Source: Lutibacter sp.
GTDB taxonomy: Bacteria; Bacteroidota; Bacteroidia; Flavobacteriales; Flavobacteriaceae
DNA: 9,726 nucleotides
Assembly (NCBI RefSeq): GCF_021647475.1
Contig: NZ_JAKIUR010000073.1
Span: 1 to 9,726 of the forward strand
Direction of reading: 5' to 3'
Shown piece by piece: positions 1 to 6,733 of the stretch; the stretch's first letter is position 1, and each line of letters opens with the position of its first letter. Both the position numbers and the translations under genes were made by a program. Below the pieces are notes generated by a model, which did not search any database, was not told the DNA's origin, and was given only the letters and a program-made list of their open reading frames with translations.

Positions 1-167
1 CTACTTGATGTCATTGATGTAAATTATTGATTATCAGTATAATATACAAATAATTAATAACTTTGACAACTATAAATCAACTGATTATCTAGCTTTTATC
101 AAAGAAAAAGTGTGAGTTTGCCCTGAATAAGACATCGATATATAATTAAATTTTAGTTTCATTTATT

Positions 168-176
168 TAACTTTGC
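168..176 (+). promoter_or_regulatory. Bacteroidota-type -7 promoter box for uvrA
   Basis: The sequence TAACTTTGC matches the Bacteroidota sigma-factor -7 consensus TAnnTTTG followed by C. It ends 17 bases before the ATG at 194, so transcription would begin around 180-184 and give a very short A-rich leader, as is usual in this phylum. I see no clear -33 TTG/TTTG at the normal spacing, so the call rests on the -7 box and its position. The box contains the in-frame TTG at 173, which argues against that codon being the start of uvrA. Confidence 0.65.
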
Positions 177-193
177 AACTTTCCAAAAATACA

Positions 194-3019
194 ATGGCAA
201 AACAAGAAGAATATATAGAAGTATTTGGAGCAAGAGTACACAACTTAAAAAATATTGATGTACGAATTCCCAGAGAAAAATTGGTAGTGATAACTGGTTT
301 AAGTGGTAGTGGAAAATCATCCCTAGCATTTGATACTATTTATGCAGAAGGTCAACGTAGATATATTGAAACTTTTTCAGCGTATGCACGACAATTTTTA
401 GGTGGATTAGAACGCCCCGATGTTGATAAAATTGAAGGACTTTCCCCAGTTATTTCTATTGAACAAAAAACTACTAATAAAAATCCGCGTTCAACGGTTG
501 GAACTATTACTGAAATTTATGACTTTTTAAGGCTTTTATTTGCCAGAGCTTCAGATGCTTATTCCTATAATACCAACAAAAAAATGGTAAGTTATAGCGA
601 TGAACAAATCAAAAACTTAATTTTAAATGAATTTGACGGAAAAAAAATAATGGTTTTAGCTCCTATTATTAAATCTAGAAAAGGACATTATCGCGAATTA
701 TTTGAGCAAATTGCTAAACAAGGTTTTGTTCGGGTTAGAGTGGATGGAAAAATAAAAGAGCTAGAAAAAGGGATGCGTTTAGATCGTTATAAAATCCATG
801 ATATTGAAATTGTTATTGACCGCCTATTGGTTAATAAATCTTCCGAAAAACGTTTAGAAGAAACCATTACAACTGCTTTATATTCAGGAGATAATGTACT
901 TATGTTAATTGATTATGACTCAGAAATTCCAAGGTATTTTAGTAGAGATTTAATGTGTCCTGATACGGGTATTTCTTATCCAAATCCAGAACCAAATTCT
1001 TTTTCATTTAATTCTCCAAAAGGAGCTTGTAAAACGTGTAACGGATTAGGAAAAAACAACAAAGTAAATACCAAAAAAATAATTCCTGATACTTCAGTTT
1101 CTATAAAAAATGGTGGAATTATTCCTTTAGGCGAACAAAAAAATAGTTGGATTTTTAAACAACTTCAATTAATTGCAGAACGTTACCATTTTCAACTAAC
1201 TGATCCTATTTCTAAAATACCAAAACCTGCCTTAGATATCATTTTAAATGGAGGTAATGAAAAGTTTGAAATTGTATCAAAAACAATGGGAATTACTCGT
1301 AATTATGAAATTGATTTTGAAGGAATTATAGCCTTTATTGAAAATCAATATCAACATAGTGAAAGCAGTTCCATAAAACGCTGGGCTAATAATTTTATGG
1401 ATGAAATGCCTTGTGAAACTTGTAAAGGTAATCGACTAAAAAAAGAAGCTCTATTTTTTAAAATAAATACTAAAAATATCTCAGAACTTGCTCATTTAGA
1501 CATTCAAGAATTAGCAAAATGGTTTTCTAAAATAGAAGAAAAATTAACTGATAAACAACTTAAAATTGCTTCTGAAATTTTAAAAGAAATAAGAACTCGT
1601 ATTCAATTTTTATTAGATGTTGGTTTAGGGTATTTAACCTTAGATAGAAGCTCAAAATCTTTATCTGGCGGTGAAGCTCAACGAATTAGGTTAGCCACAC
1701 AAATTGGCTCACAACTAGTTGGTGTTTTATATATTTTAGATGAACCAAGCATTGGATTACATCAAAAAGACAATCAAAAACTGATTAATTCCTTACTAAA
1801 TTTACGCGATATTGGAAACTCAGTAATTGTGGTAGAACATGATAAAGAAATGATTGAGCATGCAGATTTTGTGTTAGATATTGGTCCTGGTGCTGGCATG
1901 CACGGCGGAGAAATTGTAAGTGAAGGTAATTTTCAGCAATTAATAAAGCATAATACTTTAACCGCTGACTATTTAAATGGAAAAAGAAAAATTGAGATAC
2001 CGAAAAAAAGAAGAAAAGGAAATGGACACAAAATCACTTTATCTGGTGCAACTGGAAACAATTTAAAAAATGTAACCGTTAGTTTTCCTTTGGGAAAAAT
2101 GATTTGTGTTACCGGAGTTTCTGGTAGTGGAAAATCAACCTTAATTAATGAAACTTTATACCCAATTTTAAATAAACACATTTATAGAGGTGTTAAAAAA
2201 CCAATGCCTTATAAAAAAATTGAAGGATTAAATTACGTTGATAAAGTTATAGCAATTAATCAATCTCCAATTGGAAGAACTCCGCGCTCTAATCCTGCAA
2301 CTTATACCGGTGTTTTTAGTGAAATTCGAAATTTATTTGCTAAAACTAGTGAAGCAGCTATTAGAGGTTATAAGCCTGGAAGATTTTCTTTTAACGTAAA
2401 AGCAGGAAGATGTGAAACATGTCAAGGTGCTGGAGTTAGAGTAATTGAAATGAATTTTTTACCAGATGTTCATGTAACCTGCGAAACTTGTCAAGGCAAA
2501 CGATTTAATCGAGAAACTTTGGAAATCAGATACAAAGGAAAATCTATTTCTGACGTGTTAAATATGACTATCAATGTTGCTGTTAAATTTTTTGAGAATA
2601 TTCCTAAAATTTATAGAAAATTAAAAACCATACAAGATGTTGGTTTAGGGTATATAACTCTTGGTCAGCAATCTACAACATTATCTGGAGGAGAAGCACA
2701 ACGCATAAAGTTAGCTTCAGAATTATCTAAAAAAGATACAGGAAATACTTTTTACATTCTAGATGAACCTACCACAGGACTTCATTTTGAGGATATAAGA
2801 GTACTTATGGGAGTGCTTAATAAATTAACGAATAAAGGAAATACTGTTTTAGTAATTGAACATAATTTAGATGTAATAAAACTAGCAGATTATATTATTG
2901 ATATTGGTATGGAAGGCGGAAAAAAAGGTGGTACAATTATTTGCCAAGGCACTCCGGAAGAAATTATTAAACACAATAAAAGCTACACTGCCAAGTTTTT
3001 AAAAAAAGAATTAACTTAG
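194..3019 (+). CDS. uvrA: excinuclease ABC subunit UvrA
   Basis: UvrA is the damage-sensing ATPase of nucleotide excision repair. In the cytoplasm it dimerises, finds helix-distorting lesions, loads UvrB and leaves before UvrC incision. The 941-residue product has the full family layout. The first ABC half has Walker A GLSGSGKSS (35-43), signature LSGGEAQR (490-497) and Walker B ILDEPSIGLH (514-523). The second half has GVSGSGKST (641-649), LSGGEAQR (830-837) and ILDEPTTGLH (855-864). The zinc module in the second half is intact (C740, C743, C763, C766), and a CETC pair lies at 407-410. The first zinc module is unusual: C255-P-D-T258 faces C279/C282, so one usual cysteine is a threonine. The start is placed at ATG 194 because an in-frame TTG at 173 lies inside the promoter box and would add seven atypical residues. 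It is first in a probable three-gene operon, 25 bp before the next gene. Length is normal for the family and identity is very secure. Confidence 0.97.
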   Translation: MAKQEEYIEVFGARVHNLKNIDVRIPREKLVVITGLSGSGKSSLAFDTIYAEGQRRYIETFSAYARQFLGGLERPDVDKIEGLSPVISIEQKTTNKNPRSTVGTITEIYDFLRLLFARASDAYSYNTNKKMVSYSDEQIKNLILNEFDGKKIMVLAPIIKSRKGHYRELFEQIAKQGFVRVRVDGKIKELEKGMRLDRYKIHDIEIVIDRLLVNKSSEKRLEETITTALYSGDNVLMLIDYDSEIPRYFSRDLMCPDTGISYPNPEPNSFSFNSPKGACKTCNGLGKNNKVNTKKIIPDTSVSIKNGGIIPLGEQKNSWIFKQLQLIAERYHFQLTDPISKIPKPALDIILNGGNEKFEIVSKTMGITRNYEIDFEGIIAFIENQYQHSESSSIKRWANNFMDEMPCETCKGNRLKKEALFFKINTKNISELAHLDIQELAKWFSKIEEKLTDKQLKIASEILKEIRTRIQFLLDVGLGYLTLDRSSKSLSGGEAQRIRLATQIGSQLVGVLYILDEPSIGLHQKDNQKLINSLLNLRDIGNSVIVVEHDKEMIEHADFVLDIGPGAGMHGGEIVSEGNFQQLIKHNTLTADYLNGKRKIEIPKKRRKGNGHKITLSGATGNNLKNVTVSFPLGKMICVTGVSGSGKSTLINETLYPILNKHIYRGVKKPMPYKKIEGLNYVDKVIAINQSPIGRTPRSNPATYTGVFSEIRNLFAKTSEAAIRGYKPGRFSFNVKAGRCETCQGAGVRVIEMNFLPDVHVTCETCQGKRFNRETLEIRYKGKSISDVLNMTINVAVKFFENIPKIYRKLKTIQDVGLGYITLGQQSTTLSGGEAQRIKLASELSKKDTGNTFYILDEPTTGLHFEDIRVLMGVLNKLTNKGNTVLVIEHNLDVIKLADYIIDIGMEGGKKGGTIICQGTPEEIIKHNKSYTAKFLKKELT

Positions 3020-3044
3020 CCATTCCATTTTTAAAAAAAATAAA

Positions 3045-3755
3045 ATGACAAAAAAAGAAGAAAATATTATACATAATAAATTTAAACAAAAAACTTGGAA
3101 CGAAGTAAAAACCAACGACTCTTGGGCAATTTTTAAAATTATGGCCGAATTTGTTGAAGGCTTTGAGCGTTTAAGTAAAATTGGTCCTTGTGTAACTATA
3201 TATGGTTCAGCACGTACAAAACCAGATCACAAATACTATAAATTAGCAGAAAGCATTGCCTATAATTTAACAAAACATGGTTATGGTGTTATTACAGGTG
3301 GTGGTCCTGGAATTATGGAAGCAGGGAATAAAGGAGCAAATCGTGGTGGTGGAGTATCTGTAGGTTTGAACATTGAATTACCTCATGAGCAACATGAAAA
3401 CCCTTATATTGATGATGATAAAGTATTAGATTTTGATTACTTTTTTGTGCGTAAAGTAATGTTTACTAAATACTCTCAAGGTTTTGTAGCAATGCCCGGT
3501 GGTTTTGGAACTATGGATGAACTTTTTGAAGCCATAACCTTAATTCAAACTAAAAAAATAGGAAGATTTCCAATTGTTTTAGTAGGTACCGATTTTTGGT
3601 CACCTTTAATCGATTGGATTAAAAACACCTTAATTGAGCAAGGGAATATAAGTAAAGAAGATTTAAATCTTTTCTCTGTGGTTGATACTGAAAAAGAGGT
3701 TTTGGAGGTAATTGATTCATTTTATAATAAATATAATTTTAGTCCTAACTTTTAA
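3045..3755 (+). CDS. LOG-family (TIGR00730-type) Rossmann-fold protein, putative nucleotide 5'-monophosphate phosphoribohydrolase
   Basis: This 236-residue cytoplasmic protein belongs to the LOG/YgdH-like Rossmann-fold family, often misnamed lysine decarboxylase. Characterised members hydrolyse the N-glycosidic bond of nucleoside 5'-monophosphates, including cytokinin nucleotides, releasing base and ribose 5-phosphate. The signature GGGPGIMEAGNKGA is at residues 85-98 and the catalytic loop PGGFGTMDE at 151-159, with the family's conserved arginine probably R136 and acidic residue E159. An opening Rossmann strand is seen at about 48-56 (PCVTIYGSA). A polar N-terminal extension of about 45 residues precedes the core. 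The ATG at 3045 follows an A-rich leader without a Shine-Dalgarno sequence, 25 bp after uvrA; the next gene starts 11 bp after the stop, so cotranscription is likely. Family membership is secure. Whether the natural substrate is AMP, another purine nucleotide or a modified nucleotide cannot be read from the sequence, and a role in repair is only suggested by position. Confidence 0.9.
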   Translation: MTKKEENIIHNKFKQKTWNEVKTNDSWAIFKIMAEFVEGFERLSKIGPCVTIYGSARTKPDHKYYKLAESIAYNLTKHGYGVITGGGPGIMEAGNKGANRGGGVSVGLNIELPHEQHENPYIDDDKVLDFDYFFVRKVMFTKYSQGFVAMPGGFGTMDELFEAITLIQTKKIGRFPIVLVGTDFWSPLIDWIKNTLIEQGNISKEDLNLFSVVDTEKEVLEVIDSFYNKYNFSPNF

Positions 3756-3766
3756 GATACCCCAGT

Positions 3767-6577
3767 TTGAAAAAATATATTTTAACCTTTTTATTTATTG
3801 CATTATTTTGTATCCAAAAGTCTTTTTCTCAAAATAATACTATTGATATTAATGCTAAATTAAAGGTGTCAACCCATGAAATAGAAATAACTCAAAAAAC
3901 TATTTTTTATAATAATTCTGATACTATTTTAAACGAAATATATTTTCATAATTGGGCAAATGCTTACAAAGATAAAAATACACCTTTAGCAAAACGATTT
4001 GTTGAAAACTATAAAAAATCATTTCATTTTACATCCGATAAAAACAGAGGAAATACTAATATTCATAAGCTATTAATTTCAGGCAAAATAGCTAATTGGG
4101 AAATAACAAAAGTACATCCAGATATTTTAAGAATATTGTTAAACGCTCCGTTAAAACCAAATAACTCCGTATTAATTACAGCAAAATATACCATTAAATT
4201 ACCCAATTCAAAATTTACTGGATATGGTTTTTCTACCAATAATTTTAATTTAAGATATTGGTATTTAACGCCCGCTATTTTTGATAAAACTTGGCAAACG
4301 TATTCCAATTTGAATATGGATGATTTATATCAAGATTTTACAAATTTCAAAATCACTTTTACAGTTCCAAAAAACTTTGAAATTCATAGTGATTTGGATA
4401 GCAATTTTATTACAAAAGGTAATGAAACTATTTATTCCTTATCAGGAAAAAATCAACTAGATGTTGAATTAAACATAGATTCATTAAAAGATTTTATTAC
4501 TTATAACTCAAAACCTGTAAGCGTAATTTCTAATCTAAATTCTGAAAAGTTAAATATTCCCATTAAAACAGAAATATTAAATAGAGAATTAGACTTTATT
4601 CAATATTATTTAGGAAAATATCCTCATAAAAAAATATTAATTAACAAAGTGGATTACGATAAAAATCCAGTATATGGCTTTAATCAACTTCCATCTTTTA
4701 TCGCTCCATTTAGTGATACTTTTGAATGGGACATTAAAATGTTTAAAATTATTACAGAAAAATACATCAATAATCTTTTTTTATTTAATAAACGAAAAGA
4801 TACTTGGCTACCTAACGGTTTGCAAACTTATTTAATGATTAAATATGTCGAAAAATTTTATCCTGAAGTTAAAGCTATTGGAAGTGCTTCAAAACTATGG
4901 GGAATTCGCAATTTTAATTTAGCCAAAATTAGTTTCAACCAAAAATACAATTTTGTTCATCAATTTGCTGCACGTAAAAATTTAGATCAGGCATTAACTA
5001 TGCAAGCTGATTCTTTATCTAACTTTAACCGAAAAATAACTAACAAATATAAAGCTGGTATTGGGTTGCAATACCTAAATCATTATTTGGGAAATAACAA
5101 AATTGATAGTGCTATTGTAAACTTTTCAAATACTTACGCCAATAAAAGAACAAAAAGCAATCTGTTTTTTAATTTCATTAAAACCAAAAAAGATCTTCGA
5201 TGGTTTAAAAATGATTTTTTAAATACCAATAAAAAAATTGATTATACCATTAAAAAAATCAAACGAAAAAAAGATTCATTAGAAATAACTATTGTAAACA
5301 AACGAAAATTTACAGCACCTATAGAATTGTATGGTATAAAAAACAAGGAAATTAAATATAGAAAATGGCTTACAAATATTGATTCTATTGCTACAATAAC
5401 AATTCCCAAAGACGGGTTTAATAGGTTATCCTTAAATTACGAATCATTATTACCTGAATGTAATTACAAAAATAATTGGAAAAATATTAATAGAAGTATT
5501 TTAAACAGACCTTTGAAAGTTAAATTTTTGAAGGATATTGAAAACCCATATTATAATGAGTTATTTTACACTCCCGTTTTCCGATTTAATTATTATGATG
5601 GTGCTATACTTGGTTTAGCATTATCTAACAAAACTATATTAAAGAAAAAATTTACTTATAAAGTTGTTCCTTCCTATAGCACTAAAAGTAAAACATTTTC
5701 AGGCAGTTATTCAATGCTTTATGAGTACTTACCCGAAAATAAAAAAGTAAATAAACTTGCTATTGGATTATCTGGTAGTAATTATCACTATGATAATAAT
5801 TTAACCTATAACAGTTTAACTCCTTATGTTTTAGTACAATTTAAACGCAAAAATTTAAGAGATGTTAGTGGCAATGCTTTACTAGCTTCTTTTACAATGA
5901 TTGATAGAGAAAAATCACCAATACAAACTCTACCTTTAGAAACCAACAAATACAATGTATTTAACTTAAGTTATGGTTATGCTAAACCTGCAATAATTGA
6001 AGATGTTAGGCTATCTACTGGGATTCAAATAGCAAATAAGTTTAGTAAAATTTCATTAAATGCAAGATATCGAAAATTAACAGATACAAATAGACAATTC
6101 GATTTTAGATTTTTTGCAGGAGTATTTTTATCTAATAAAACTGAATCTACCTATTTTAATTTTGCATTAGATCGCCCTACAGATTATTTATTTCAGTATA
6201 ACTATTTAGGTAGATCAGAAACTTCAGGAATTTTTAGCCAACAAATTATTATTAATGAAGGTGGATTTAAGTCTAAACTAGAGGTTCCTTATGCTAACGA
6301 ATGGCTATCAACACTTAATACCAGTATAGGAATTTGGCGATGGATTGAAATTTATAATGATGTTGGATTTGTAAAAAACAAAAATTCAAAAGTGTATTTT
6401 GCACACGAAAACGGCATACGTTTAAATTTTATACAAGATATTTTAGAAATATATTTTCCTTTTCACTCCAACTTAGGATGGGAAATTTCTCAACCTAGTT
6501 ACAGTTCTAAAATTAGATTTGTTTTAGAAATTAAACCCAAAAAAATCTATAATTTTATACGTAGAGGATTTTATTAA
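3767..6577 (+). CDS. exported M1-peptidase-like protein without zinc motif, fused to a probable outer-membrane beta-barrel
   Basis: The 936-residue product begins with a signal peptide: lysines at 2-3, a hydrophobic core over about 4-16, and likely cleavage after about residue 21, before QNN. Residues about 30-240 resemble the N-terminal beta domain of M1 (gluzincin) aminopeptidases, with a RYWYLTP stretch at 163-169. Residues about 270-390 look like the catalytic-domain region, but no HExxH is present. The expected place reads ITEKYINN (329-336), and the downstream WLxEGLxTY-type motif reads WLPNGLQTY (347-355), so the third ligand glutamate is asparagine. From about 595 to the end the chain shows alternating aromatic/polar beta strands, short turns and a terminal strand ending RFVLEI, as in outer-membrane barrels. 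The start is TTG 3767: the first internal ATG lies about 180 codons later and would lose the signal peptide. It is probably the last gene of the uvrA operon. I infer a surface, non-hydrolytic or differently catalytic role; true function unknown. Confidence 0.75.
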   Translation: MKKYILTFLFIALFCIQKSFSQNNTIDINAKLKVSTHEIEITQKTIFYNNSDTILNEIYFHNWANAYKDKNTPLAKRFVENYKKSFHFTSDKNRGNTNIHKLLISGKIANWEITKVHPDILRILLNAPLKPNNSVLITAKYTIKLPNSKFTGYGFSTNNFNLRYWYLTPAIFDKTWQTYSNLNMDDLYQDFTNFKITFTVPKNFEIHSDLDSNFITKGNETIYSLSGKNQLDVELNIDSLKDFITYNSKPVSVISNLNSEKLNIPIKTEILNRELDFIQYYLGKYPHKKILINKVDYDKNPVYGFNQLPSFIAPFSDTFEWDIKMFKIITEKYINNLFLFNKRKDTWLPNGLQTYLMIKYVEKFYPEVKAIGSASKLWGIRNFNLAKISFNQKYNFVHQFAARKNLDQALTMQADSLSNFNRKITNKYKAGIGLQYLNHYLGNNKIDSAIVNFSNTYANKRTKSNLFFNFIKTKKDLRWFKNDFLNTNKKIDYTIKKIKRKKDSLEITIVNKRKFTAPIELYGIKNKEIKYRKWLTNIDSIATITIPKDGFNRLSLNYESLLPECNYKNNWKNINRSILNRPLKVKFLKDIENPYYNELFYTPVFRFNYYDGAILGLALSNKTILKKKFTYKVVPSYSTKSKTFSGSYSMLYEYLPENKKVNKLAIGLSGSNYHYDNNLTYNSLTPYVLVQFKRKNLRDVSGNALLASFTMIDREKSPIQTLPLETNKYNVFNLSYGYAKPAIIEDVRLSTGIQIANKFSKISLNARYRKLTDTNRQFDFRFFAGVFLSNKTESTYFNFALDRPTDYLFQYNYLGRSETSGIFSQQIIINEGGFKSKLEVPYANEWLSTLNTSIGIWRWIEIYNDVGFVKNKNSKVYFAHENGIRLNFIQDILEIYFPFHSNLGWEISQPSYSSKIRFVLEIKPKKIYNFIRRGFY

Positions 6578-6606
6578 ATTTCATTATTTTTTTATAAAAT
6601 TTAATA
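6572..6606 (+). terminator. all-A/T inverted repeat at the end of the uvrA operon, possible terminator
   Basis: TATTAAATTT (6572-6581) and AAATTTAATA (6597-6606) form a perfect 10-bp inverted repeat around a 15-base loop that is rich in T. It overlaps the stop codon of the M1-like gene. The stem contains no G:C pair and no dedicated T-run follows it, so it may only be a weak terminator or a chance effect of the base composition. Its position, between the last operon gene and the next promoter, is the main argument in its favour. Confidence 0.3.
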
Positions 6607-6702
6607 TTTATCAATTTATTGCAATATTTATTGAATTTTATTCAAAAAAAATCAACATAACCTCGTTTAATTAGGATATTTTTAAAAATCATTTAAAAAT
6701 TG

Positions 6703-6711
6703 TAAGTTTGC
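6703..6711 (+). promoter_or_regulatory. Bacteroidota-type -7 promoter box for the E1 gene
   Basis: TAAGTTTGC fits the Bacteroidota -7 consensus TAnnTTTG followed by C and lies 22 bases before the ATG at 6734, implying a start of transcription near 6716-6719 and an A/T-rich leader of about 15-18 bases. No TTG/TTTG stands at the usual -33 distance. Instead two direct copies of TTTAAAAAT (6681-6689 and 6692-6700), 11 bp apart, abut the box on its upstream side. The box supports transcription independent of the upstream operon. Confidence 0.65.
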
Positions 6712-6733
6712 AATACTAAAAAAATTAATATTT

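Noticed and set aside
1..30. A short open frame on the + strand ending TGA at 28-30, which could be the tail of an upstream gene.
   Set aside because: Only nine codons are visible, with no recognisable motif and stops in the other frames expected by chance; not enough to call a partial gene.
113..120. TGAGTTTG as a further -7 promoter box upstream of uvrA.
   Set aside because: It deviates at the conserved second base, has no partner -33 box and no gene or RNA that needs it.
1969..2181. A 70-codon open frame on the - strand inside uvrA.
   Set aside because: It is antisense to the second Walker A region of a fully conserved gene and encodes a Phe/Leu/Pro-rich chain typical of antisense reading of A-rich codons.
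3045..3755. Lysine decarboxylase annotation for the second gene.
   Set aside because: The PGGxGTxxE and GGGPGIMEA motifs belong to the LOG phosphoribohydrolase family; no pyridoxal-phosphate enzyme features are present.
4063..4308. An 81-codon open frame on the - strand inside the M1-like gene.
   Set aside because: No promoter, motif or conserved character; explained as a shadow of the real coding strand.
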